IMG/VR virus record: IMGVR_UViG_3300044611_001052
Location: 1 to 44,768 of that record
Source: a virus
Length of the DNA stretch: 44,768 nucleotides
Strand: one strand, 5' to 3'
Shown: piece by piece, positions 27,914 through 36,382 of the stretch
How positions within the stretch are numbered: position 1 is the first letter of the stretch
Layout: each line of letters starts with the position of its first letter
Translations under genes and position numbers: made by a program
The notes under the pieces: generated by a model
Seen by the model: the letters and a program-made list of their open reading frames with translations, nothing else
Database searches by the model: none
Told to the model about the DNA's origin: nothing

Positions 27914-29214
27914 TGTCAAACAAAGCTGAAGGAAGAACCAAACAAAATACCCTCGCCGGGAGACTTTTAACTTTTGCAAGTCCAGCAGTTGAGGCTTTAT
28001 CTGGAAAACCTATCAGTGCATTTGTTCAGGCGAGTCAAACGAAAGGTGGTAGAGGCGGAGGAAGAGCTCCACAAGGATCATCAGAGCGTGCTCATCAAGA
28101 TGTATTTGATAGGATTGCGGCTCGTGATAATCCGCAAGGCGCGCAGGGCTCTCAAGGCGCAACAAGCAGAGGTGGTGCACAAGGTGCAACTGCGAAACCT
28201 AAGCCTGCGGCAAAAACACAAGTAGCTAAAGGCGTCAATAATAATACAAAACAAGAAATTGAAACTAAAAATTCTGAATTTAGCACCGGTGAACGCAGTA
28301 AAGGCATATTTAATATCGGTCGATTTAGAGCCGAAGTTTCTGGTGCAGATAGTATACTTCCTACACATAGCTTCTTAACAGTTTTTGCTCCGATGCCATG
28401 GGCAATAAAAAAGTTTCCAGCCGGAAATCTCGATTCGATTCTGACAATGAGATGCGATAATGTTGTTCTTCCTTCTATTAATCTATTACAAGAACAAAAT
28501 ATCAGAAGATACGGATTTGGTCCAGTTGAAAATGTTGCGTATGGCGTAAATGTCGGAGATTTTACTCTTCAGTTCATCGTCGATAAAGACGCGCTGGTTG
28601 TAGAATTCTTTGAAGAATGGTTAAATCTAATCGTCAATCGCGACTCTTTTGGTGGCGCGAATATGAATAATAATAAAATTGGTGGTTTGCGAAGACCATA
28701 TGAGATCGCTTACAAAGATACGTATGCGTGTCCGAATGTAAATGTATTTGTATATGATCGGTCACAAAATGCTGTGATGGAATATCATATATATGATGTG
28801 TTTCCTACCGGCATACAAAGCATGAATATGTCATGGAGCGAAGAAAATACTTTAATGAAGTTAAACATCACTTTTTCTTTTACTGATCTTCGAATTGAAA
28901 GATCGAAATCGAAGAATAAAAAAAGCCAATCGATTAATGATGAAATTAAAGTGACTGCGACTGGTCCGTATGCGGTTCAAGGAATGGGTGCTGGAGGTGT
29001 TGTTGATCTTGCTACTCTCGATCCAACAGGCGCCCGAGGTCTTGAATTAACAGATCTATCAAATGAAACTACAATCATCGGCGATGGATTTAGATCAAGA
29101 GGTTCGCCACCTCCTCTTCCGCCAAACACATTTTCTAACCGCGGCGTTGAACTCGCCGGGTTTCCGAAACGATATGACACACTTGGAAATCAAATAACAA
29201 CTGTCGAAGCATAA
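27913..29214 (+). CDS. gp54: Baseplate tail-tube initiator gp54-like, 433 aa
   Basis: A 433-residue protein. Residues 1-135 are low-complexity, rich in Gly, Gln, Ala and Lys. The rest has a tail-tube-like fold pattern: FRAEVSGADSILPTHSFLTV, then MRCDNVVLPS, VNVGDFTLQFIVDKD, EYHIYDVFPTGIQSMNMSWS and LMKLNITFSF. The DVFPT--- (L/M)-WS ... (V/I)TF-F motif is what gp19 tube proteins and their relatives gp48/gp54 share. gp54 sits at the first tube ring in T4. Given the other tube-like gene at 25541, the two probably form the gp48-gp54 pair, although which is which is not proven. The glycine-rich N-terminus is an extension relative to T4 gp54 (320 residues). Confidence 0.6.
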   Translation: MSNKAEGRTKQNTLAGRLLTFASPAVEALSGKPISAFVQASQTKGGRGGGRAPQGSSERAHQDVFDRIAARDNPQGAQGSQGATSRGGAQGATAKPKPAAKTQVAKGVNNNTKQEIETKNSEFSTGERSKGIFNIGRFRAEVSGADSILPTHSFLTVFAPMPWAIKKFPAGNLDSILTMRCDNVVLPSINLLQEQNIRRYGFGPVENVAYGVNVGDFTLQFIVDKDALVVEFFEEWLNLIVNRDSFGGANMNNNKIGGLRRPYEIAYKDTYACPNVNVFVYDRSQNAVMEYHIYDVFPTGIQSMNMSWSEENTLMKLNITFSFTDLRIERSKSKNKKSQSINDEIKVTATGPYAVQGMGAGGVVDLATLDPTGARGLELTDLSNETTIIGDGFRSRGSPPPLPPNTFSNRGVELAGFPKRYDTLGNQITTVEA

Positions 29215-29237
29215 TTTATAATTTAGGAGAATATATA

Positions 29238-29948
29238 ATGCCTTTACCAAAAATCGACCAACCACTCTTTGACGTGACGATTCCCTCTTCAAAGAAAAAG
29301 ATTCTCTTTCGACCATTCTTGGTGAAAGAAGAAAAGATCTTGCTCATCTCTCAACAAGGCGGCGAAGACACTGATGTGATCAGAGCCATCAAACAGATCT
29401 TAAAACTTTGCGTGCAAGATGAAGATTTTGATGTCGATAAGCTTACGACTTTCGATCTTGAATATTTGTTCTTAAAACTGCGAGCGAAATCTGTCAACAA
29501 CATTGTCAAGTTATCTTATCGTGATAACGAAGACGATAAAGTTTATGACTTTGAATTAAACCTTGATACGATTGAAGTCGAAATGCCAGAGGGTATTGAT
29601 TCGACTATTAAACTGTCTGATAATATTGCAATGATCATGAAGTATCCGAGCTCGAGCATCACTGATAAAATCACGCAGTTTGATAATGAAGTCGATCTCA
29701 TGACATTCTTTATCATTAACTGTATCGATACCATCGTAACAGAAGAAGAAATTTATCCTGCTTCTGAATATACAGACAAAGAACTCGAAGAGTTTCTCGA
29801 TCAATTGCCAGTCAATTCTTTCGATTTAATTCGGCAATTCTTTGAGAAGATGCCGAAGTTATATCATAAGATTGAATACACAAATGAACTTGGTAATGAT
29901 AGGAGTATCGAGTTAACGAATCTCAAAGATTTTTTTATGTGGCGCTGA
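29238..29948 (+). CDS. gp26: Baseplate hub subunit gp26 / tail assembly chaperone-like, 236 aa
   Basis: A 236-residue protein of the T4 baseplate gp26 family: IFFRPF-like KKKILFRPFLVKEEKILLIS, then IRAIKQILKLCVQ, DFDVDKLTTFDLEYLFLKLR, AKSVNNIV and a VDLMTFFIINCIDTIV segment. T4 gp26 (208 residues) acts in hub assembly. The gene has a clear ribosome site (TTTAGGAGAAT). Just before its TGA lies a T TTT TTT heptamer, and a -1 shift there continues into the next ORF, the arrangement of tail assembly chaperone pairs such as lambda G/GT or P2 E/E'. It directly precedes the large tape-measure-like gene, as those pairs do. Confidence 0.85.
   Translation: MPLPKIDQPLFDVTIPSSKKKILFRPFLVKEEKILLISQQGGEDTDVIRAIKQILKLCVQDEDFDVDKLTTFDLEYLFLKLRAKSVNNIVKLSYRDNEDDKVYDFELNLDTIEVEMPEGIDSTIKLSDNIAMIMKYPSSSITDKITQFDNEVDLMTFFIINCIDTIVTEEEIYPASEYTDKELEEFLDQLPVNSFDLIRQFFEKMPKLYHKIEYTNELGNDRSIELTNLKDFFMWR
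29930..29936 (+). promoter_or_regulatory. Candidate -1 ribosomal frameshift site (T TTT TTT)
   Basis: In the gp26 frame the codons are GAT TTT TTT ATG TGG CGC TGA. The heptamer T TTT TTT at 29930-29936 fits X XXY YYZ. After a -1 slip the next codons are TAT GTG GCG CTG AGT, which is the frame of the downstream ORF. A short hairpin (TGAGT/ACTCG around CACA, 29946-29959) starts 9 bases beyond the site. The predicted fusion is 294 residues: 233 of gp26, one Tyr, and all 60 codons of the next ORF. Confidence 0.6.
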
Positions 29949-30121
29949 GTCACAACTCGCTTCAAAACTACTATAGTATGATCTTTGCTTTGGCTCAGCA
30001 TCACAAATATTCGATAACTGAGATCGAAAACTTAATACCTTATGAAAGAGATCTCTACGTTGATTTATTAATGGCTCATCTTGAAGAACAGAGACAAGAA
30101 ATAGAGAGTAGAAGAAAGTAA
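29939..30121 (+). CDS. gp51-like small ORF, likely -1 frameshift extension of gp26, 60 aa
   Basis: The 60-residue frame has only a GTG as a possible start (29939), with no ribosome site before it, and overlaps the gp26 end by 10 bases. The protein reads ALSHNSLQNYYSMIFALAQH, HKYSITEIENLIPYERDLYV and ends in a charged helix. The -HH-YS--EI--L---E---Y pattern resembles the short C-terminal chaperone extensions of other tailed phages (P2 E', lambda T, GpE family). In T4-like phages the gene after gp26 is called gp51, the hub assembly catalyst, although T4 gp51 is much longer (249). I favour expression mainly as a gp26 fusion through the slippery T run; independent initiation at GTG is the alternative. 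Confidence 0.7.
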   Translation: MALSHNSLQNYYSMIFALAQHHKYSITEIENLIPYERDLYVDLLMAHLEEQRQEIESRRK

Positions 30122-32367
30122 TGCCTAGGTTATTTGAAACACCGGTTTCTGCTGCAGTAAAATCGACCATCGAAGGTACTTTCGGTCTAGCAGGAAAAGT
30201 AGTAGAAGCTGCTGGCAATGCCGTGCGCGGCGTTGGAGAAGCGGTAGGAGGAGCTCTCGAAGGAGCTCTTTCTCCTGCACCGGTAACTGTTATTAATGGT
30301 GTTGGTATGGCAGGTCAAGCCGGAAAGTCGAAAGTGTCTGGTTCAGGCACTATTCCCGCTTCTCCTAAAAAGTCTGCACGACCGGCTGTCAATCCAAATA
30401 TGCCTACAGAAAAACTGTTAGTAGTAGCAGTCAATTATCTTTCTTCGATTGAAAAAACTCTTGAGCAACAACTTCAGTTTGAAAAAAGAGCATTTCAGCA
30501 ACAAGCTCAAGCAGAAAAAGAAGCGTCGATCGAATCCGGTGGAAGTTCATTTCAAAATCCGTTTAGTAATTTAGGAGAAAAACTCGACGCGATAAAAGAT
30601 AATGCCAAAGAAAGAGCTGGAACTGTAGGAAAGCTTTTAATCGGTGCCGGTTTGCTTGGTACTCTTGGCCTCGCTGCTCTTGGAAATTTAGACACATCAC
30701 AATTAGAAGAACTAAAATCGAATTGGGCGGCTTTTACTGATAAGATATCTCCTATCATTGGTTTCGTTCAAAATTTTGCAGCCGCATTGGGCACAACAGC
30801 AATCGCAGGAGCGGCAGTAGGAAGTGTTTTCGGTTGGAGAGGAGCACTCTTCGGATTAATTGGCGGGAAAATATATGAAGATGCTTATGGAACATTTAAT
30901 GAAAAAACAGGACAAAGAGAAGGTGGTCAAGGACTGCTTTCATCGATAGTTAGTAATTTTCCACTCGCAGCGGTAGCTATAGCTCCTGTCACCGCTATTA
31001 AATTTGCATATAAAGGACTTAAAACTATAGCAGGTGCACTTACTGCTTTTACAAAAAAACAAGCAGCAAGATTTATGGCATGGTTTGCAGAAAAAGCCTT
31101 TATACGTTTCGCTTTCTCTGCATACGGTAAAAATAGATTGTGGAATCTTTTCTTAAGATACTTAGAAAAGAAAGCTCAGCAAAGACTTCTTGCTCAAATT
31201 GCTGCTGTGGCCGCTACGACCGCCGCTACTACTGCTGCTGAAGCTACACTAGCTGCCACCGGTATAGGTGCACCAGTGGCTGCGGTTTCTGCCGTGGTAA
31301 CAAAGCTAATAGCAGCAGGTTTTACTGCTTGGTTGCTATGGGATTTGTATCAAATTTGGGTAGAATTCTCGGAAACAGCAGAAGCGAGAGCACAAGAAGC
31401 TACCGACGATGAAAGAGCAAATGCATCGCCTGTATCTACAGCCGCAACACCTGACGCGACAGCAACATCCGGATCTGCAAATATATCAGGCGCTCCTGTG
31501 GCTTCTGCAGCTCAAACACAAAATCTTCCTTCAATTCCTGCAGACGTAGAAAAAATCCTTGCTACTATCAGAACACGCGAGTCTGGTGGCAATTATGGTA
31601 TTCCACATCCTAATGGCATGCCAGGTCAAACTGCATCCGGCGCTTATGCATTTACAAATGGATCTTGGAGAGGATTAACTAAAAAGTATAATATAGGAAC
31701 AGAATATAGTAGCGCCTATCTTGCTCCGCCGCCTATTCAAGATGCTGTTGCCGCAAAATACGTTCAAGAAATATTACAAAAAGCCGGCGGTGATGTTTCG
31801 AAAGTTCCACTTGCCTGGTATACAGGCAATATACAAGGAAAGATGTCTGCAAAGGCGCTTGCTATAAACAATGGTATGACTCCACAAGCATATCAAGCAA
31901 AATGGATGGCAGATTATACCGGTGGAAAATATTCGGCTTCTTCTTATGATTCGCAAGGAGCAAGTTCGCAAGAATCAAAAGGTGTTATGGGTTCTCTTGC
32001 TGATTTAGGCAAAGGCGCAATTGAAAGCGCCGGTAAAGTGTTTCAAGCCAGTCTTGGAGAGATGAGTCTTACAACCGGTTCGCAGTTATCTAATAAATTT
32101 AATAATAATATGCAAACTCCTGTAAAATCAGAATCTGCGGCAGCTGCCAAAATTTCTAAAATATCTACAGAATTACAAAACACGGTTGATTTAGGGAAAT
32201 TAGATTCTACTAAAGCAGCAACCGAACCAGCATCTGCAAATATATCTCCTATTGGAAAACCCGGATCTTCAAACGATAGTAAGCGAGATCACTTTGATCC
32301 GAATTACCCAAGCGATAGCTTGCTTATGGAAAAATATATGCAACATCAAAAATTGGTAATTGCATAA
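30121..32367 (+). CDS. Tape-measure/hub-like tail protein with lytic transglycosylase domain, 748 aa
   Basis: A 748-residue protein. Hydrophobic helical segments occur near 170-190, 217-238, 280-300 and 385-410, a tape-measure-like feature. Residues about 475-570 form an SLT-type lytic transglycosylase domain: RTRESGGNYG with likely catalytic Glu487, GAYAFTNGSWRGLTKKYNI, and a VPLAWYTGN segment that closes the fold. This enzyme class cuts the glycan between MurNAc and GlcNAc. A segment at about 630-664 (GAIESAGKVFQ...LTTGSQLSNKF) recurs in the next protein. By position after the gp26/gp51 pair it occupies the place of the tail-length or hub protein (gp29 in T4). I infer a hub/tape-measure protein that opens peptidoglycan during DNA entry. 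Confidence 0.75.
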   Translation: MPRLFETPVSAAVKSTIEGTFGLAGKVVEAAGNAVRGVGEAVGGALEGALSPAPVTVINGVGMAGQAGKSKVSGSGTIPASPKKSARPAVNPNMPTEKLLVVAVNYLSSIEKTLEQQLQFEKRAFQQQAQAEKEASIESGGSSFQNPFSNLGEKLDAIKDNAKERAGTVGKLLIGAGLLGTLGLAALGNLDTSQLEELKSNWAAFTDKISPIIGFVQNFAAALGTTAIAGAAVGSVFGWRGALFGLIGGKIYEDAYGTFNEKTGQREGGQGLLSSIVSNFPLAAVAIAPVTAIKFAYKGLKTIAGALTAFTKKQAARFMAWFAEKAFIRFAFSAYGKNRLWNLFLRYLEKKAQQRLLAQIAAVAATTAATTAAEATLAATGIGAPVAAVSAVVTKLIAAGFTAWLLWDLYQIWVEFSETAEARAQEATDDERANASPVSTAATPDATATSGSANISGAPVASAAQTQNLPSIPADVEKILATIRTRESGGNYGIPHPNGMPGQTASGAYAFTNGSWRGLTKKYNIGTEYSSAYLAPPPIQDAVAAKYVQEILQKAGGDVSKVPLAWYTGNIQGKMSAKALAINNGMTPQAYQAKWMADYTGGKYSASSYDSQGASSQESKGVMGSLADLGKGAIESAGKVFQASLGEMSLTTGSQLSNKFNNNMQTPVKSESAAAAKISKISTELQNTVDLGKLDSTKAATEPASANISPIGKPGSSNDSKRDHFDPNYPSDSLLMEKYMQHQKLVIA

Positions 32368-34562
32368 TGGCTGAACCGGTTACGATTGGCGGCCAAACCT
32401 TCATTAAAACTGGTGATGGATGGGTAGATCAAAAAACAAAAATAAAAGCGCCCGAAGGCTTACTTAAGCTTCTGAATAATCTTCAATCTGAGAATTCTCT
32501 TTCTGAAGGCAAGAAGAAGCGTGTTCGTATTGATCCTTCTCGACCTGTTATAAAACTCGGTAAAACAGAATATGTATGGGATCTCAACGGAAAAGTATGG
32601 ATCGATAAGAAAACAAGAGAAGCTTCGAATCCGCGTTTTAGCTTATTGATTGAAGCAACATATCAGTCGACACTCGGCAGTGATCAGTTACAAGATCCCG
32701 GTACACCAACTCCAAGCACTGCGGCCGCAAAAGCAGCAATGAAAGATGTGCTTGCAAATAATATGTTTGCAACAAATCAAAAAACAAAAACTTCGAAGAC
32801 AGGAAGCGGCACACTTCCTTCAATGAGTAATATTAAAATTAATTCTCCTATCGTTCAGATGATAGAGAAGCTAGCTACGATTGACGGTTATCTCAAGCAA
32901 AGATTAAATAACAATATATCTTCATATAATACGCGCAGTGTTTCTACAAAAGAACAATCGATAGAACAAGGTGCATCGCAAACAGATGCTACTCCTAATT
33001 TAGAACAAGAAAAAGTCGATGCTGAAGTAGAAAAAGCAAATAAAGAATCGAATGGTATATTATTAGGTGCAGCTGTTGCAGCTGGAGCTCTTTTTATATC
33101 TCAACTCGATCCGGTAAAAGAAACTTTTAATGCTATTGTAAACTTTGCAAAAGGTGTTTATGATTTTGCATCAGGAATAGCTGGAGTTTTTAATGATGGC
33201 CTACGCAATATTGTAGGAACTCCAGAGTCAAGAGCAGCAGAAAAATTATCAACTGAAACTGGTTCTTCTGCAACAGGCGTAACACAACCTTCCGCCGAAA
33301 TGCAACAAACCAACGACCAATCAGAAGATTCCACAGCATTTTCAGGTCCAAAACAACCTGTTACTTCTGGCAATAAAGCTTCAAGTGGACCGAATTCACC
33401 CGAAGAAATTTTAACTGCTTTTCCGGGGCCTAAATCTTCTTCAAAATCCGGTACTTCCGGTGGCACAACAGGGTCAAAAGGTTCTGATGCTACTCGCGCT
33501 TCTTCTGCAACCGCTGTAACGCCTTCTTCTTCTGCAACCGCTGTAACGCCTTCTTCTTCTGCAGCTACAACTCCTTCTTCTGCAGCTACAACTCCTGCTT
33601 CTGCAACTCCTGCAGCTACTCCAGCTACTACGGCACCAGCTAATGGTACAAAATCTACGGCGCCGGCACAAGCAACTCAAACGGGTGGATCTTCTCCTAG
33701 CGCAACTTCTAATCAATCATTGAGTAAAGCTACTCGACTAGCTGCTAGTCAAGTTGGTATTGGTGAATCACAAATAGGCAACTATTTAAGACAAGGTGGC
33801 GTCGGATTAGATCCGCGAAATGAAAAATGGTGCTCGGCATTTGTAAACTCTACACTCGCTCAAGTTGGATTAAAAGGCGCAACTAACATAGCTAATAGCT
33901 TTCAAAAGTGGGGAGATAATGTTCCAGTGTCTTCTGTTCAAGAAGGCGACATTGTTATTCAAACTCGTGGTTTAGGTCCAGATGTTGCTGGTGGCCATAT
34001 AGGTATCGCAACAGGCGTAAGACAAGGAAACAAAGTCGAGCTCATAGCCGGTAACACTAGCAATAAAGTTAAGAGATATTTTTTAGATAACAATGCTAAA
34101 AATGGATTGCAAATAAGAAGATATAACCCGCAAAAACCATATGGCAAAGGAGCAGTGGGAGGAGCGCCATTAGGAGGAACCGGAGATAGCGCTTTGGAAC
34201 AAGCGGTTGGAGCCGGCGTTGATTTAACGGAGGGCGCGATCAAGGCAGTTGGAAATATTCTAAGTGCTGCTTTAGGACCTATGAGTATTACTACTGGATC
34301 ACAACTTCAAAATAGTTTTAATAGTACAATGTCAAGTGATATAGGAAAAGCAGCAAGAGAAAAAACAAATGCGATTGTCGATTCAAAAATTATAGAATCT
34401 GCAGCTGCTACGATAAAGACGAGTTCAGCAGATACAAAGGCTTCTGCGAGTTCTTCTCAAATGCAAATCGCTGAGTCGACTGGAGATAACGCCAGCATTC
34501 AATATTACTTAACTCGTATGGGATTTGCGCCGCTCGATTATAAACAAGCGGCAAGAGCATAA
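32367..34562 (+). CDS. Tail-associated CHAP/NlpC-like cell-wall hydrolase, 731 aa
   Basis: A 731-residue protein. Residues 1-90 have two related units, (F/Y)(I/V)---G-(G/K)W(V/I)D-KT(K/R), probably small beta modules. A hydrophobic segment lies near 230-245. Residues about 330-450 are a low-complexity Ser/Thr/Pro/Ala linker, with ATAVTPSSS repeated. Residues about 450-585 form a TIGR02594/CHAP-type domain: KWCSAFVNSTLAQVG with Cys489, GDIVIQTRG, GGHIGIATG with His544, and IAGNTSNKV with Asn563, a complete Cys-His-Asn triad. Such domains cut peptide or amide bonds of peptidoglycan. Residues 622-655 repeat the C-terminal module of the preceding protein. It overlaps its neighbour by one base and ends at the strong terminator. 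Confidence 0.75.
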   Translation: MAEPVTIGGQTFIKTGDGWVDQKTKIKAPEGLLKLLNNLQSENSLSEGKKKRVRIDPSRPVIKLGKTEYVWDLNGKVWIDKKTREASNPRFSLLIEATYQSTLGSDQLQDPGTPTPSTAAAKAAMKDVLANNMFATNQKTKTSKTGSGTLPSMSNIKINSPIVQMIEKLATIDGYLKQRLNNNISSYNTRSVSTKEQSIEQGASQTDATPNLEQEKVDAEVEKANKESNGILLGAAVAAGALFISQLDPVKETFNAIVNFAKGVYDFASGIAGVFNDGLRNIVGTPESRAAEKLSTETGSSATGVTQPSAEMQQTNDQSEDSTAFSGPKQPVTSGNKASSGPNSPEEILTAFPGPKSSSKSGTSGGTTGSKGSDATRASSATAVTPSSSATAVTPSSSAATTPSSAATTPASATPAATPATTAPANGTKSTAPAQATQTGGSSPSATSNQSLSKATRLAASQVGIGESQIGNYLRQGGVGLDPRNEKWCSAFVNSTLAQVGLKGATNIANSFQKWGDNVPVSSVQEGDIVIQTRGLGPDVAGGHIGIATGVRQGNKVELIAGNTSNKVKRYFLDNNAKNGLQIRRYNPQKPYGKGAVGGAPLGGTGDSALEQAVGAGVDLTEGAIKAVGNILSAALGPMSITTGSQLQNSFNSTMSSDIGKAAREKTNAIVDSKIIESAAATIKTSSADTKASASSSQMQIAESTGDNASIQYYLTRMGFAPLDYKQAARA

Positions 34563-34588
34563 AAAAAGGGCGACCGAAGCCGCCCTTT
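34561..34588 (-). terminator. Intrinsic terminator of gp32, probably bidirectional
   Basis: Stem AAAGGGCG/CGCCCTTT around the loop GCTTCGGT (a C-UUCG-G tetraloop closed by C-G and G-U pairs), then a T run on the minus strand. On the plus strand the arm is also followed by a short pyrimidine tract, and the structure begins at the stop of the convergent CHAP gene, so it may serve both operons. Confidence 0.85.
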
Positions 34589-34597
34589 CCCACCTTA

Positions 34598-35494
34598 TCA
34601 ATCTTCTTCGGCAAGCCGTTTGAAGAAATCGAGATCATCGTCGTCTTCATCGACCGTAGAAGCTGCAGCAGGTGCAGCAGCCGCCTTGAAGGTAGGCGCA
34701 GGAGCTTTATACTCCTCTTCATCACGATCAACTCCGCGAATCTTGGCAGGTTCCGCAGAAAGTGCCAAGACAGTGTTCAGACGAGTCTTAAGATCCTCAT
34801 AAGACTTGAATTGCTTTGCATCTACGAGCTCAGCGAGCGGATACTCTTGAGTGTAGACACGTTCAAGCTCACTGTCATCATCGAACAGTGGTGCGGGAGA
34901 GTCGAATTCTGACTTATCGTAATTAGGCCAACCTTCGACCTTACGAATTTTGAGCTTGAAATTAGCACCGTTCCAAAGATCGAAAGGATTTACTGGCTTC
35001 TCGTCCTCAAAACCTGGGTTCATGAGGTCGTTCAGCTTATCGAAGATCTTCTTTCCGTACTTGTACAGGAAGACCTTACCTTCGTTCGCAGGATTGCCTG
35101 GATCCTTCACAACATAGATGTTGCTGTGGTATGCCAAGCGGCGCTTCTGCTTGCGTGCGATCTCCTTATCAGAGTCAAGACCAGTGTTCCAAAGAACGCT
35201 GTTGTATTCTGACACGGGATCGTCTTTACCGAGAGTCGTAAGCGACTTCTCGATGTACCAAAGACCTGTTGGTCCTTGGAATCCATGGTCCCAGATGCGA
35301 GTGAAAGGAATGTCTTCGTTGGCTGGCGCGGGAAGGAAACGAATCACGGCGTATCCATTACCAGCTTTATCAACGGTAGGCTTCCAATACTTTCCCTCGT
35401 CGGGATCTGAATATGTGGTATTTTGTTTAGCAAGTTCTTTGGTGAGCTTCTCAAAAGAAGAGTTGGAAGAACGCTTAAGGTCTGCAAATGACAT
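34598..35494 (-). CDS. gp32: Single-stranded DNA-binding protein gp32, 298 aa
   Basis: A 298-residue protein (T4 301). The basic N-terminal helix MSFADLKRSSNSSFEKLTKE provides cooperativity, the core has KYWKPTVDKAGNGYAVIRFL, GLWYIEKSLTTLGKDDPVSE, YNSVLWN and NEGKVFLYKYGKKIFDKL, and the C-terminus is the acidic tail DEDDDDLDFFKRLAEED used to recruit replication proteins. Unlike T4 gp32 there is no Cys at all in the protein, so the Cys/His zinc site is absent, as in cyanophage relatives. It lies downstream of its loader partner gp59, behind a GATAAATA late-like box and a ribosome site (TAGGAGA) and in front of a strong terminator. Confidence 0.95.
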   Translation of the reverse strand: MSFADLKRSSNSSFEKLTKELAKQNTTYSDPDEGKYWKPTVDKAGNGYAVIRFLPAPANEDIPFTRIWDHGFQGPTGLWYIEKSLTTLGKDDPVSEYNSVLWNTGLDSDKEIARKQKRRLAYHSNIYVVKDPGNPANEGKVFLYKYGKKIFDKLNDLMNPGFEDEKPVNPFDLWNGANFKLKIRKVEGWPNYDKSEFDSPAPLFDDDSELERVYTQEYPLAELVDAKQFKSYEDLKTRLNTVLALSAEPAKIRGVDRDEEEYKAPAPTFKAAAAPAAASTVDEDDDDLDFFKRLAEED

Positions 35495-35553
35495 AGTAAT
35501 CTCCTATATGTCGGTATGTTTCGAAGTATTTAGATTGCAGCGAACTGCAATTG

Positions 35554-35561
35554 TATTTATC
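35554..35561 (-). promoter_or_regulatory. Possible late promoter variant before gp32 (GATAAATA)
   Basis: GATAAATA on the minus strand overlaps the gp59 stop codon and leaves a leader of about 60 bases to the gp32 ATG. One mismatch from the T4 late consensus. gp32 in T4 is read from middle and late promoters, so a late promoter here is plausible. Confidence 0.4.
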
Positions 35562-36135
35562 ATGAAGTAAAGGCAGCCTTGACAATTTTTCTACATTTAA
35601 ATGCATCATAATGAAAGAAAGGCTTATACTTCAGCAGCTTCTTGTGGATGCTGGGCCATAGGACACCATCCTCAATCTTCTTGTTCCAATGACCGAAGAA
35701 CCCGAAGATATCATTGAGGATAATCACCGTCTCGATAGAAATCTCTCGACGAAGATATTGTTTCAGTAAGAAGGGATGTTGCCCATTCTTTACAATAACA
35801 CAATCATTGAAATTTGTACATAGTTTTTTTACGTCTTCTTCGAAGATATAAGAAAGAGACTGCTGTCTCTTCAACCATTCATTGTACACTTTCTCTGAGT
35901 CATCACCGAACAGATCGCCTATCCATTTCAGATCGCCATCTACAAAGTTGGCAACCAGATATTTGAGTGGATCTTTATGTTTGGACAGCTTGTAGAACTG
36001 ATACTTGTCCTTACGTACATCAAAGCTCGAAGGCTTTGCGCCTATCTTGCCGTTGTATTTGATGTAGTCATAGCTGTCTGTTGTGAAGTGGTTTTTAAGG
36101 GCGAGGAAAGTGGTGTAGCTCTCGAATGGAGTCAT
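35560..36135 (-). CDS. gp59: DNA helicase loader gp59, 191 aa
   Basis: A 191-residue protein (T4 217). The motifs DSYDYIKYNGKIGAKPSSFD, VRKDKYQFYKLSK, VANFVDGDLKWIGDLFG-D and the central EDVKKLC--FNDC match gp59, which loads gp41 helicase onto gp32-coated fork DNA. The basic N-terminal half (R/K-DKYFF-KLS type) is the DNA-binding part in T4. It overlaps gp33 by four bases (ATGA) upstream and is followed by gp32, its binding partner; 33-59-32 is also the T4 gene order. Confidence 0.9.
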   Translation of the reverse strand: MTPFESYTTFLALKNHFTTDSYDYIKYNGKIGAKPSSFDVRKDKYQFYKLSKHKDPLKYLVANFVDGDLKWIGDLFGDDSEKVYNEWLKRQQSLSYIFEEDVKKLCTNFNDCVIVKNGQHPFLLKQYLRREISIETVIILNDIFGFFGHWNKKIEDGVLWPSIHKKLLKYKPFFHYDAFKCRKIVKAAFTS

Positions 36136-36377
36136 ACTGGTAGCTTAGCCCTCTTTGGCATGAAGTTGAGTTCTTCTGCTTCGTCTTGAAGCTTTGCCTT
36201 GATACGAATGTTACTACGAATGATACTCGCAGCAGCCTCGATCTCGATGTTATTCTTTTCACAATAGTGGACGACGGCATCCATATAATCTAAATCATAA
36301 TTAATAACCAGTCGTTCAATTTCTTTAATGAACTTTTCAGAAGTCAATGCTTTCGTTGAAATGACGTCGTCCACCAT
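36132..36377 (-). CDS. gp33: Late transcription co-activator gp33, about 81 aa
   Basis: The frame opens at 36386 with an ATG that overlaps the hydrolase stop (ATGA); a second ATG three codons later at 36377 has the AGAGG site at a better distance, so I use it. The protein reads KFIKEIERLVINYDLDYMDA, VVHYCEKNNIEIEAAASIIR and KAKLQDEAEELNFMPKR, the gp33 pattern of T4-like phages outside the T4 species. gp33 links host RNA polymerase carrying gp55 to the sliding clamp gp45, giving enhanced late transcription at TATAAATA promoters such as those in this window. T4 gp33 is 112 residues, so this is a short version. It is coupled to gp59 by a four-base overlap. Confidence 0.85.
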   Translation of the reverse strand: MVDDVISTKALTSEKFIKEIERLVINYDLDYMDAVVHYCEKNNIEIEAAASIIRSNIRIKAKLQDEAEELNFMPKRAKLPV

Positions 36378-36382
36378 AATAA

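Noticed and set aside
33474-33716. Arg/Ser/Cys-rich minus-strand ORF in the CHAP gene
   Set aside because: Antisense of the Ser/Thr/Pro/Ala linker; composition is purely a mirror of the low-complexity coding sequence.
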